A DNA stretch of 9,319 nt from Clostridia bacterium (GTDB lineage: Bacteria > Bacillota > Clostridia > Oscillospirales > QAMX01): positions 1-9,319 of the forward strand of contig JAFYLV010000008.1 of assembly GCA_017556885.1 (NCBI GenBank). Reading direction: 5' to 3'. Made by a program: the position numbers and the translations under genes. Each line of letters opens with the position of its first letter. Position 1 is the first letter of the stretch. The notes beneath the pieces were generated by a model. The model searched no databases and had not been told where the DNA came from. It saw only the letters and a program-made list of their open reading frames with translations. Of the stretch, positions 1 to 6,448 are shown one piece after another.

Positions 1-302
1 CCCTCGTTACCATCACCGATGTCGCGGGCAACGCGATTTCCTGGGCCTCCGCCGGCGGACTCGGTTTCCGCGGCTCCCGTAAGAGCACTCCCTTTGCAGC
101 TCAGACTGCTGCAGAGACTGCTGCCAAGGCTGCTATGGAGCATGGCCTGAAGTCCGTTGAGGTCTTTGTCAGAGGTCCCGGATCCGGCCGTGAGGCTGCC
201 ATCCGCGCTCTGCAGACCGTGGGTCTCGAGGTCACCATGATCAAGGACGTGACCCCCATCCCCCACAACGGCTGCCGCCCGCCCAAGAGACGCCGCGTCT
301 AA
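1..302 (+). CDS. rpsK: 30S ribosomal protein S11, 3' part (5' end outside window)
   Basis: S11 sits on the platform of the 30S subunit, where it binds 16S rRNA and helps shape the mRNA exit region. The reading frame begins at position 3 (two bases of a split codon precede it) and ends with TAA at 300-302, giving the last 99 residues of a protein that is usually about 130 long. Family signatures are clear: GGLGFRGSRKSTPFAAQ near the start of the visible part, RGPGSGREAAIRAL in the middle, and the highly conserved C terminus DVTPIPHNGCRPPKRRRV. The gene lies 21 bp upstream of rpsD in the usual alpha-operon order, so cotranscription is expected. Nothing about it looks damaged. It is partial only because the window starts inside it. 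Confidence 0.98.
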   Translation, partial: LVTITDVAGNAISWASAGGLGFRGSRKSTPFAAQTAAETAAKAAMEHGLKSVEVFVRGPGSGREAAIRALQTVGLEVTMIKDVTPIPHNGCRPPKRRRV

Positions 303-323
303 TTCAATCGGAGGTAATAGTAA

Positions 324-950
324 ATGGCAAGATATACCGGACCTTCCTGCCGCCTTTGCCGCAGAGAGGGTAAGAAGCTCTTCCTGAAGGGCGATCGCTG
401 CTACAGCGAGAAGTGCGCTCTTGCACGCCGTCCCTTCGCCCCCGGTCAGCATGGCCAGGGCCGCGCAAAGACCAAGGAATACGGCCTGATGCTCCGTGAG
501 AAGCAGATGACCAAGCGGTTCTACGGTCTGTCCGAGTCCCAGTTCCGCAAGTATTTTGAGATGGCCACCAAGAAGGATGGTGTCGTGGGTGAGAACCTGC
601 TTATCCTCCTCGAGACCCGTCTCGACAACGTCGTTTATCGTCTCGGTCTCGCTATGTCCCGTGCCGAGGCCAGACAGCTCGTTCGTCACGCTCACTTCTC
701 CGTCAACGGCAAGAAGGTCAACATTCCTTCCTACCTGGTGAAGGATGGCGATGTTATCGCTGTCCGTGAGAACAGCCGTTCCAGCGACAAGATCAAGGCC
801 GTCATCGAGGCCAATGCATCCAAGCCCATGCCCGGCTGGCTGGAGTTCAATGCTTCCGCCTACGAGGGCAAGCTCGTTGCAATGCCCACCCGTGCGGACA
901 TCGACCTCCCGGTGGAGGAACACCTGATCGTCGAGCTGTATTCCAAATAA
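324..950 (+). CDS. rpsD: 30S ribosomal protein S4 (zinc-binding, four-cysteine form)
   Basis: S4 is a primary 16S rRNA-binding protein that nucleates 30S assembly, and in many bacteria it represses its own operon. The product has 208 residues, normal for the family. The N terminus carries Cys9, Cys12, Cys26 and Cys31 in the spacing of the zinc-binding S4 form known from Thermus. The Bacillus subtilis protein lacks these cysteines. The S4 RNA-binding fold spans roughly residues 95-160 and includes the stretches LLETRLDNVVYRLG and SRAEARQLVRHAHFSVNGKK. The ATG at 324 is chosen because GGAGGT (310-315) lies 8 nt upstream and the protein starts with the conserved MARYTGP. It lies between rpsK and rpoA, as in Escherichia coli; in B. 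subtilis rpsD is elsewhere. A 78-bp spacer separates it from rpoA. Confidence 0.98.
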   Translation: MARYTGPSCRLCRREGKKLFLKGDRCYSEKCALARRPFAPGQHGQGRAKTKEYGLMLREKQMTKRFYGLSESQFRKYFEMATKKDGVVGENLLILLETRLDNVVYRLGLAMSRAEARQLVRHAHFSVNGKKVNIPSYLVKDGDVIAVRENSRSSDKIKAVIEANASKPMPGWLEFNASAYEGKLVAMPTRADIDLPVEEHLIVELYSK

Positions 951-989
951 TCCCTTTCGACGCAGTAGTCAGTGTTTGTTACTGAAAGA

Positions 990-1007
990 GGCGGCCTGAG
1001 GGCTGCC
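990..1007 (+). other. Small hairpin in the rpsD-rpoA spacer
   Basis: In the 78-bp spacer, GGCGGCC (990-996) can pair with GGCTGCC (1001-1007) around a TGAG loop. This gives a 7-bp stem with one G-U pair. It ends 5 nt before the rpoA ribosome binding site (AAAGGGGGT, 1012-1020). There is no following T-run, so it is not an intrinsic terminator. It might tune rpoA translation or RNA processing, but that is inference, and a stem this short can arise by chance in GC-rich DNA. Confidence 0.3.
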
Positions 1008-1028
1008 ACACAAAGGGGGTAAAATTAC

Positions 1029-1973
1029 ATGATTGAAATGCAGAAGTCGACGCTGGAGTGCGTTGATTCGGCGGCGGACGGTTCCTACGGCAAGTTTGTC
1101 ATCGAACCTCTCCAGCGCGGCTACGGAGCAACGCTTGGAAACTCTCTGCGCAGAGTGCTCCTTTCCAGTCTCCCCGGTACGGCTGTGACCAGCATTAAAA
1201 TCGGTGGCGTACAGCATGAGTTCTCCACCGTTCCCGGTGTGAAGGAAGACGTGATGGAGATCGTTCTGAACGTGAAGTCCGTCATTGCTAAGCTCCACTC
1301 TCCGGGTGTCAAGATCACCTATATCGAGGCGGAAGGCCCCTGCGATATTACTGCCGGCGACATCATCGGTGACAGCGAGGTTGAGATCCTCAACCCCGAC
1401 CTGCACATTGCAACGCTGGCAGAGGGCGCACACTTCTCTGCTGAACTGACCTTTGCCCATGGCTTTGGTTACGTCTCCGCCGAGAAGAACAAGCCCGCCC
1501 AGTCCGTCATCGGACTGATTCCCGTTGACTCCATTTTCACGCCGATCCTCAAGGTCAACTATACGGTCGAGAACACCCGCGTGGGCAATGTTACCGACTT
1601 TGACAAGCTGACCCTGGAGGTCTGGACGGATAAGACCATCGCCGCAAGCGAAGCAGTTTCTCTTTCCGCTCGGATCCTGACGGAGCATCTGCAGATTTTC
1701 GTCAATCTCTCGGAAGATCTCGGCACCTACCAAGTGGTCGAGCATACGGATGAGAATACCAATTCCGTTATGGATATGACCATCGAGGAACTGGACTTCT
1801 CGGTCCGCTCCTTCAACTGCCTCAAGCGCGCCGGTATCAACACCGTGGGCGACCTTGTCAGCAAGACGGAGGACGACATGATGAAGGTTCGTAACCTCGG
1901 CCGTAAGTCCCTGGAGGAAGTGCTCAACAAGCTGGTCGCCATGGGCTTATCCCTTTCCAAAGAAGAAGAGTAG
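1029..1973 (+). CDS. rpoA: DNA-directed RNA polymerase subunit alpha
   Basis: The alpha subunit dimerises to scaffold RNA polymerase assembly (beta and beta' bind the dimer). Its C-terminal domain contacts UP-element DNA and activators. The product has 314 residues, the same length as I recall for the B. subtilis protein. The N-terminal assembly domain covers about residues 1-230 and includes RGYGATLGNSLRRVLLSSLPG, the conserved dimerisation and assembly segment, and EILNPDLHIATL. After a short linker, the C-terminal domain (about 245-314) shows VRSFNCLKRAGINT and VRNLGRKSLEEV, which hold the Arg, Asn, Cys, Gly, Lys and Ser positions used for DNA contact. The start at 1029 has AAAGGGGGT ending 8 nt upstream and matches the usual MIE start of the family. 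It is followed after 22 bp by rplQ. Confidence 0.99.
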   Translation: MIEMQKSTLECVDSAADGSYGKFVIEPLQRGYGATLGNSLRRVLLSSLPGTAVTSIKIGGVQHEFSTVPGVKEDVMEIVLNVKSVIAKLHSPGVKITYIEAEGPCDITAGDIIGDSEVEILNPDLHIATLAEGAHFSAELTFAHGFGYVSAEKNKPAQSVIGLIPVDSIFTPILKVNYTVENTRVGNVTDFDKLTLEVWTDKTIAASEAVSLSARILTEHLQIFVNLSEDLGTYQVVEHTDENTNSVMDMTIEELDFSVRSFNCLKRAGINTVGDLVSKTEDDMMKVRNLGRKSLEEVLNKLVAMGLSLSKEEE

Positions 1974-1995
1974 TCGCATAAGGAGGAAATAGACA

Positions 1996-2343
1996 ATGCC
2001 CGGGACCCGTAAATTGGGCAGACCCACCGATCAGCGCATGGCTATGCTGCGCGCTATGGTGACCTATCTGCTGGAGAACGGCAAGATCGAGACGACCGTC
2101 GCCCGTGCCAAGGAGGTTCGCTCCCTGGCCGAGAAGATGATCACCCTCGGTAAGACGAAGGAGAACGTCCTCAGCGCCAAGCGCCAGGCCCTTTCCTTCA
2201 TCACCAAGGAAGACGTCGTCAAGAAGCTGTTTGATGAGATCGCACCCAAGTATGCCGACCGTAACGGCGGTTATACCCGCATCATCAAGCTCGGCACCCG
2301 TCGCGGCGACAACGCCGAGACCGCTCTGCTGGTGCTCATCTAA
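1996..2343 (+). CDS. rplQ: 50S ribosomal protein L17
   Basis: L17 is a large-subunit protein near the peptide exit tunnel. The product has 115 residues, within the family range. It shows the conserved N-terminal block RKLGRPTDQRMAMLRAM, the central IETTVARAKEVRSLAEKMITLGK and the C-terminal GGYTRIIKLGTRRGDNAE. The start at 1996 is set by a perfect AAGGAGG (1980-1986) 9 nt upstream. It is the last gene of the alpha operon here, because a strong terminator follows its stop codon within 14 bp. In many Bacillota ecfA1, ecfA2, ecfT and truA follow rplQ; they do not follow here. Confidence 0.98.
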   Translation: MPGTRKLGRPTDQRMAMLRAMVTYLLENGKIETTVARAKEVRSLAEKMITLGKTKENVLSAKRQALSFITKEDVVKKLFDEIAPKYADRNGGYTRIIKLGTRRGDNAETALLVLI

Positions 2344-2356
2344 GTCCAATCTGCAG

Positions 2357-2394
2357 CCCCCTCACCGGGAGACCGGTGAGGGGGTTTTTGTTTT
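2357..2394 (+). terminator. Intrinsic terminator of the alpha operon
   Basis: CCCCCTCACCGG (2357-2368) and CCGGTGAGGGGG (2373-2384) form a perfect 12-bp stem closed by a GAGA loop of GNRA type. The tract TTTTTGTTTT (2385-2394) follows directly. This is a classic Rho-independent terminator. It sits 14 bp after the rplQ stop codon and should separate the ribosomal operon from the downstream gene cluster. Confidence 0.97.
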
Positions 2395-2446
2395 GAAGCG
2401 ACTGACGATGTATCGTATATCCGATAAACAAATTCAACGAATTCCC

Positions 2447-2475
2447 TTGAAGAAATCCGCGGGATATTGTACAAT
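2447..2475 (+). promoter_or_regulatory. Predicted sigma-A-type promoter for the DUF4330-recA operon
   Basis: TTGAAG (2447-2452) matches the -35 consensus at the first four positions plus G. After exactly 17 bp, TACAAT (2470-2475) matches the -10 consensus at five of six positions. The region is clearly AT-richer than its surroundings and lies between the terminator and the first gene. Transcription should start near 2482-2484 and give a leader of about 60 nt. The following genes are packed without obvious internal promoters, so this is the likely main promoter for everything from 2546 to the window end. This is a prediction by eye only. Confidence 0.7.
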
Positions 2476-2477
2476 AT
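2464..2477. promoter_or_regulatory. Perfect 14-bp palindrome over the -10 element, possible operator
   Basis: ATATTGTACAATAT is its own reverse complement over all 14 bases and contains the whole predicted -10 element. A dimeric repressor bound here would block RNA polymerase. I do not recognise it as the site of a specific regulator. Because a -10 element is itself AT-rich, part of the symmetry could be coincidental. Confidence 0.35.
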
Positions 2478-2482
2478 AAAAA

Positions 2483-2496
2483 AGTATATATGTTCG
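2483..2496. promoter_or_regulatory. Degenerate LexA (SOS) box-like sequence at the expected start site
   Basis: AGTATATATGTTCG agrees with the Bacillus-type SOS box CGAACATATGTTCG at 11 of 14 positions. One half-site (GTTCG) and the centre ATAT are intact. The other half-site is poor: AGTAT instead of CGAAC. It lies just downstream of the -10 element, where LexA would block initiation, and recA is in the operon. The weak half-site makes real LexA binding uncertain. Confidence 0.25.
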
Positions 2497-2545
2497 TATG
2501 TCATGCCCGTGCGGAGACACTGCTGCGCGGCGGAAGGAGTAGAAT

Positions 2546-3064
2546 ATGAAGCTGATCAACGAAAAAGGCCGTCTCTTCGGTATTATTAATCCGGTTGACC
2601 TTGTCATCCTGCTTGTTATCCTGCTGGCGGTGGGCGGCATCGGCTGGAAGGTGCTGGGCGCGGCAGAATCCAAGGCAGAGACCGACCTTGTTAATGCTAC
2701 GGTCGTTGTGCACATCCGCGGTGCTATGAACGAGGTGGTCGAAGGCATTGAAAAGGCGGATCCTGTGGGCCAGACGCTTCTTTCCAACAATGCAACCACC
2801 CAGGCGGTGATCAAGTCGGTTGCTTACACCGATTATGTTGCCGTCGGTGTCAACGACGATGGACAGCACGTGATCACTACGGACCCCATGCGCAAGGATA
2901 TTTTCTTTACCATCACGGCCCCTGTGGACCGTGCCAGCAACGCACCTTCCATTGGTGTGCAGGAGATCCGTGTGGGTGCGACCTTCTCTGTCAAGACCAA
3001 ATATATCCACATGAACGGAACCATTGAATCCATCGTTTACGACGAGATCGCAGCCGCACAATGA
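2546..3064 (+). CDS. DUF4330 family membrane-anchored protein
   Basis: The product has 172 residues and its function is unknown. The short N-terminal segment LINEKGRLFGIINPVDL is typical of DUF4330 proteins as I remember the family. It is followed by one hydrophobic helix at about residues 17-38 (the run VILLVILLAVGGIGW). The rest, about residues 40-172, is polar with alternating beta-like stretches and no cysteines, and probably lies outside the membrane. No catalytic motif is visible. The start at 2546 has GAAGGAG (2533-2539) 6 nt upstream. Its stop overlaps the next start as ATGA, so it is translationally coupled to the O-antigen ligase family gene. An envelope polysaccharide role is therefore plausible, but this is inferred from context only. 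It is the first gene after the predicted promoter. Confidence 0.85.
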   Translation: MKLINEKGRLFGIINPVDLVILLVILLAVGGIGWKVLGAAESKAETDLVNATVVVHIRGAMNEVVEGIEKADPVGQTLLSNNATTQAVIKSVAYTDYVAVGVNDDGQHVITTDPMRKDIFFTITAPVDRASNAPSIGVQEIRVGATFSVKTKYIHMNGTIESIVYDEIAAAQ

Positions 3065-4674
3065 GTTTGCTTGACCGTATTATTTCGGGCTGCTTCCCCG
3101 TGCGCTTCTGCCGGTGGCTTGCCTCCTTCTGGGAAACAAGCCTTGCGGGACGGTTTGCTGCGGCGGTGGCCGCCTCGTGGAGCACTTCTGTGGCGGGACA
3201 ACTGTGGGACCGACTGCTCGATGCGGAATCCCATGTGCCCGGCTCCCTGTATGACCGGCTCGTGGGCCGGCTGCATCGCGGCGCCCGGCATTTTGGCGCG
3301 TTCCTGTCGGTGCAGATGCGACATTCCCTTTTTGTCCGGTTGGGTAAGACGGTGGCGGCGCGCTTTGGCGGCGTCTTTTCCCAAAGCCTCGTTGGCCGTG
3401 GGCTGAAGGCCTTCGGCTTCCGCCGTATGCTCATTACTGCCTTTGTTCTCTATCTGCCGCTGGACGTTATTCTGCGGGATTATATCGGCTTTGATCTGCT
3501 CTCCTCCCTGTGGGACGAGGCCTTTCTGTGCCTGTGCGTGGCCTACTGCATCTGGCGGCGGCTTTTCCGCCGTGTGCCTCGCCGCACCTGCACCACGCCG
3601 CTGGACAGTCCGGTGCTTCTCTATCTTTCCCTCGGCGTGTGCCTTCTGTTTGTGGTCTCGCCGGATTTCTCCATCGCCCTTGCGGGCTGGCGCGCGGTTT
3701 TCCAGTATATGCTGTGGTTCTTCGTGCTGACCCGCCTCTTTGAGAGCGATGCAGATCTGGACTGCTTCTTTGGTGCGGCAGCGGTGATGATCACGGTGCT
3801 TGCCCTGCACGGCATTTACCAGTACGCGATCGGTGTGGAGATCCCCGCCGGCTGGACCACCAGCACGGAGGTCGGCGTTCGCACCCGCGTTTTCAGCATT
3901 ACCACCAGCTGCAACATTTTTGGATGCTTGCTGGTCATGTTTGCGCCGCTGGTGGCAAGCTTTGCGTATACAAGCAAGCGCCTGTGGCAGAAAACTCTTG
4001 CCTGGGCGGCGGTCGGAACGGTTTGCCTTGCGCTTCTGTTTACCTTCTGCCGCGGAGCCTGGCTTGCGATGATGGCGGCGGTGGTACTCTTTGCGCTGTT
4101 GACCGACCGGCGAATCCTCGCCGCTCTCGGCGCCTGCGTGCCGGTAGTCACTATGGTGCCCTCGGTGGCAAACCGCATAGTTTATCTCTTCACGCCGGAG
4201 TTTGCCCATGCCAGTGCCGTGGGTGGCCGCACCCTGCGGTGGGATTTCGGCATGCAGCTCTTCCGCGAAAACCTGCTGACCGGATTCGGTCTCGGCCGCT
4301 TTGGCGGTGCGGTTGCCATGCAGAACCAGACGCAGGAAGAACTTACGTATTTTTATTTGGATAATTATTATCTTAAGGTCATGGCAGAGGAGGGGCTTTT
4401 CGGCATCCTCGTTTTTGCCGGACTTCTTGCCGCCATTCTGCTCTTTGGCCTGCGGGGACACCGCAAGCTTGGCCATCCGCGCAGTGCGCCTGCGGTGCGC
4501 AGCGCCGCGCTGCTTTCCGGTATGGTGGGCGTGATGGTGCATATGTATACGGAAAGTATTCTCGAAGTTCCCTATATGAACGCCTATTTCTGGGGCTTTG
4601 CGGCGGTGCTTGACTATCTCTGCTTCGTGCGCGGTAAGGCACCCCTGCCGATGGGCAAAAATAAAGGTAAATAA
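3061..4674 (+). CDS. O-antigen ligase/polymerase family (Wzy/WaaL-like) membrane protein
   Basis: The product has 537 residues. The first 120 or so are not membrane-spanning and carry six copies of a degenerate motif S-[LV]-x-x-[RQ]-hydrophobic, starting at residues 2, 27, 43, 62, 89 and 109. From about residue 123 there are roughly ten or more hydrophobic helices. The Wzy_C-type core is visible: TFCRGAWLAM (Arg331), a likely outer loop with GGRTLRW (Arg390, Arg393), then NLLTGFGLGRFG and DNYYLKVMAEEGLFG (Asp434, Asn435). Family members polymerise or ligate lipid-linked glycans at the outer face of the membrane. In Gram-negative WaaL a His precedes the Asn; here it is Asp. The start overlaps the previous stop (ATGA) with no strong ribosome site of its own, so translation is probably coupled. 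The substrate is unknown. It ends 18 bp before recA. Confidence 0.85.
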   Translation: MSLLDRIISGCFPVRFCRWLASFWETSLAGRFAAAVAASWSTSVAGQLWDRLLDAESHVPGSLYDRLVGRLHRGARHFGAFLSVQMRHSLFVRLGKTVAARFGGVFSQSLVGRGLKAFGFRRMLITAFVLYLPLDVILRDYIGFDLLSSLWDEAFLCLCVAYCIWRRLFRRVPRRTCTTPLDSPVLLYLSLGVCLLFVVSPDFSIALAGWRAVFQYMLWFFVLTRLFESDADLDCFFGAAAVMITVLALHGIYQYAIGVEIPAGWTTSTEVGVRTRVFSITTSCNIFGCLLVMFAPLVASFAYTSKRLWQKTLAWAAVGTVCLALLFTFCRGAWLAMMAAVVLFALLTDRRILAALGACVPVVTMVPSVANRIVYLFTPEFAHASAVGGRTLRWDFGMQLFRENLLTGFGLGRFGGAVAMQNQTQEELTYFYLDNYYLKVMAEEGLFGILVFAGLLAAILLFGLRGHRKLGHPRSAPAVRSAALLSGMVGVMVHMYTESILEVPYMNAYFWGFAAVLDYLCFVRGKAPLPMGKNKGK

Positions 4675-4692
4675 ATCACGGAGGATATATAT

Positions 4693-5781
4693 ATGGTAGA
4701 CAAGAAAAAGGCCATTGAAACGGCCCTTGCGCAGATCGAAAAGCAGTTTGGTGCCGGCTCCGTCCAGCGCCTGGGTGAAAACCGTGCCCTGAAGGTGGAT
4801 GCGATCCCCACGGGCTCCCTCGGACTGGACCTTGCTCTCGGTATCGGCGGCGTGCCCCGCGGACGTATCGTCGAGATCTACGGACCGGAATCCTCCGGTA
4901 AGACCACCGTTGCGCTGCACATCATCGCCGAGGCGCAGAAGGCCGGCGGTGAGGCCGCGTTTATCGATGCGGAGCATGCGCTGGATCCCGCCTATGCCAA
5001 GGCCCTCGGCGTGGACATCGACAGCCTCCTGGTTTCTCAGCCCGATAACGGCGAGCAGGCCCTGGAGATCACCGAGGCGCTGGTGCGCTCCGGTGCCATC
5101 GACGTCATCGTTGTGGACTCCGTTGCCGCGCTCGTGCCCCGCGCCGAGATTGACGGCGAGATGGGCGACGCCTTCGTGGGCGTTCTCGCCCGCCTGATGA
5201 GCCAGGCCATGCGCAAGCTCGCCGGTGCCATCTCCAAGTCCAACTGCTGCGCCATCTTCATCAACCAGCTGCGTGAGAAGGTGGGCGTCATGTACGGAAA
5301 TCCCGAAGTTACCACCGGTGGCCGCGCGCTGAAGTTCTATTCCAGCGTGCGTATGGACGTGCGCCGTGTGGAAGCTCTGAAGGTCAACGGAAACTTTGTG
5401 GGCAACCACACCCGTGTCAAGGTTGTTAAGAATAAGGTCGCGCCTCCCTTCCGTGAGGTCGAGTTCGACATCATGTACGGCGAGGGTATCTCCAAAACGG
5501 GCGAGCTGGTGGACGTCGGCGTCAAGACGGGCATCGTCCGCAAGTCCGGCTCCTGGTTCTACATCGGCGAGGAGCGTATCGGACAGGGCCGCGACAATGC
5601 AAAGCTCTTCTTTGAGCAGCATCCCGAGGTGGCGCGTCAGGTGGAGCAGCAGATCCATGCGGCGCTCTCCTCCGATAAGGTCGAGGTGGAGCCCACTGCG
5701 CCCGCGCCCGAGGCACCCCGTGCCGCTGCGGCACCGGCAGGCGCACCCATCTCCGTCATTGCGGATGATTTTGAGGAATAA
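4693..5781 (+). CDS. recA: Recombinase RecA
   Basis: RecA forms ATP-dependent filaments on single-stranded DNA. It drives homologous pairing and strand exchange, and stimulates LexA self-cleavage in the SOS response. The product has 362 residues. Walker A is GPESSGKT at 64-71 (Lys70), and IDAEHALDP contains the catalytic Glu94. Walker B is VIVVDS, the loop 1 region is EIDGEMGD, and the loop 2 region is GVMYGNPEVTTGGRALKF. The C-terminal domain ends in an Ala/Pro-rich linker and the acidic tail IADDFEE. The start at 4693 has CGGAGGA with GGAGG at 4680-4684, 8 nt upstream. There is only an 18-bp gap from the membrane protein gene and no clear promoter in it, so recA is probably read from the promoter near 2447-2475. 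The recX start overlaps its stop by one base. Confidence 0.99.
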   Translation: MVDKKKAIETALAQIEKQFGAGSVQRLGENRALKVDAIPTGSLGLDLALGIGGVPRGRIVEIYGPESSGKTTVALHIIAEAQKAGGEAAFIDAEHALDPAYAKALGVDIDSLLVSQPDNGEQALEITEALVRSGAIDVIVVDSVAALVPRAEIDGEMGDAFVGVLARLMSQAMRKLAGAISKSNCCAIFINQLREKVGVMYGNPEVTTGGRALKFYSSVRMDVRRVEALKVNGNFVGNHTRVKVVKNKVAPPFREVEFDIMYGEGISKTGELVDVGVKTGIVRKSGSWFYIGEERIGQGRDNAKLFFEQHPEVARQVEQQIHAALSSDKVEVEPTAPAPEAPRAAAAPAGAPISVIADDFEE

Positions 5782-6419
5782 TGCCACTGACTGTGGATAA
5801 AATGTCCCCTGCAAAGCGCGGGGGAGCGATACTCCTGCATCTTTCCGACGGTTCCGTCACCCGGCTTTCGCCGTCGGCGGTGGTGGAGCTTGGGATCACT
5901 GCGGGCTGCGAGATCGGGGAAGAGATGCGCGCGGAGATCGATGCGCTGCGCATCTCCGAGCAGACGAGAAAAACCGCGGTAAACATTATTTCTGTCACCT
6001 CGGTATCCTCTGCGGAACTCAAAAAGCGCCTTTTGCGCAAGGGTTACCCGGAAGGAGAGTGCGAGGCCGCCGTCGGCTGGCTTTGTGACCTCGGCGTGCT
6101 GGACGATGCCGTCTTTGCCGAGGGGCTTGCTGCAAAATATGCCGATGCGGGGACCTCCCTGCGGGCGGCGGCGGAGAAAATGCGGGAAAAAGGCGTGCCG
6201 AGGGATCTCATCGAGGCCGCGCTCGCGGATTATCCCGACCCGGACGGCGCACTGGATCACCTTGTGGCGAAGGCGCTGCGGGGACGCGAGCCCGGACGGG
6301 AGACGCAGGCGAAGATCATCGCCTCTCTGGCCCGGAAGGGCTTCCGGTATGAAGATATCCGCGCGGCGCTGCGCCGTGCCTGCCCCGAAGGGGCGGACGA
6401 CGGCTGCGCGGAGGCATAG
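5781..6419 (+). CDS. recX: Regulatory protein RecX
   Basis: RecX binds RecA and limits or remodels RecA filaments. The product has 212 residues, in the usual range for Bacillota. An N-terminal beta-rich segment (about 10-60: GAILLHLSDG, ELGITAGCEI) is followed by the tandem three-helix repeats typical of RecX. The clearest are ELKKRLLRKGY with LGVLDD (79-109), REKGVPRDLIEAAL (135-148) and a third unit around ARKGFRYEDIRAAL near the C terminus. The start codon shares a base with the recA stop (TAATG). GAGG at 5773-5776, in the last recA codons, is only 4 nt from the ATG, so stop-start reinitiation coupled to recA translation is likely. That would keep RecX in proportion to RecA. Confidence 0.93.
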   Translation: MPLTVDKMSPAKRGGAILLHLSDGSVTRLSPSAVVELGITAGCEIGEEMRAEIDALRISEQTRKTAVNIISVTSVSSAELKKRLLRKGYPEGECEAAVGWLCDLGVLDDAVFAEGLAAKYADAGTSLRAAAEKMREKGVPRDLIEAALADYPDPDGALDHLVAKALRGREPGRETQAKIIASLARKGFRYEDIRAALRRACPEGADDGCAEA

Positions 6420-6448
6420 CAACCAAAGGAAAGGATACAATTCCAACC

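Noticed and set aside
969..1745. A 258-codon minus-strand open frame opposite rpoA
   Set aside because: It is the antisense shadow of a highly conserved rpoA and has no motif of its own.
2411..2426. Inverted repeat TATCG-N6-CGATA upstream of the promoter
   Set aside because: The arms are only 5 bp and the repeat lies about 20 bp upstream of the -35 element; it is too short to call an operator without conservation evidence.
4338..4351. Second SOS-box-like sequence (GAAC-TTAC-GTAT core) inside the polymerase-like gene upstream of recA
   Set aside because: It matches only about 8 of 14 consensus positions, one half-site is poor, and it encodes part of a conserved protein motif.
4343..4376. AT-rich patch in the polymerase-like gene with a GATAAT hexamer (4360-4365), as an internal recA promoter
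   Set aside because: No acceptable -35 element lies 16-18 bp upstream, and the AT-richness is explained by the Tyr/Phe/Asn/Leu codons of the conserved DNYYL region.
3037..5814. A 925-codon open frame on the minus strand, opposite the polymerase-like gene and recA
   Set aside because: It is antisense to two recognisable genes, has low-complexity Arg/His/Gly/Ala-rich content with no family motifs, and is explained by the GC-rich codon use of the sense strand suppressing antisense stops.
6382..6394. GCCCC-GAA-GGGGC hairpin near the end of recX as a possible terminator
   Set aside because: The stem is only 5 bp, lies inside the recX coding sequence and has no T-run. The downstream rimO gene follows closely.
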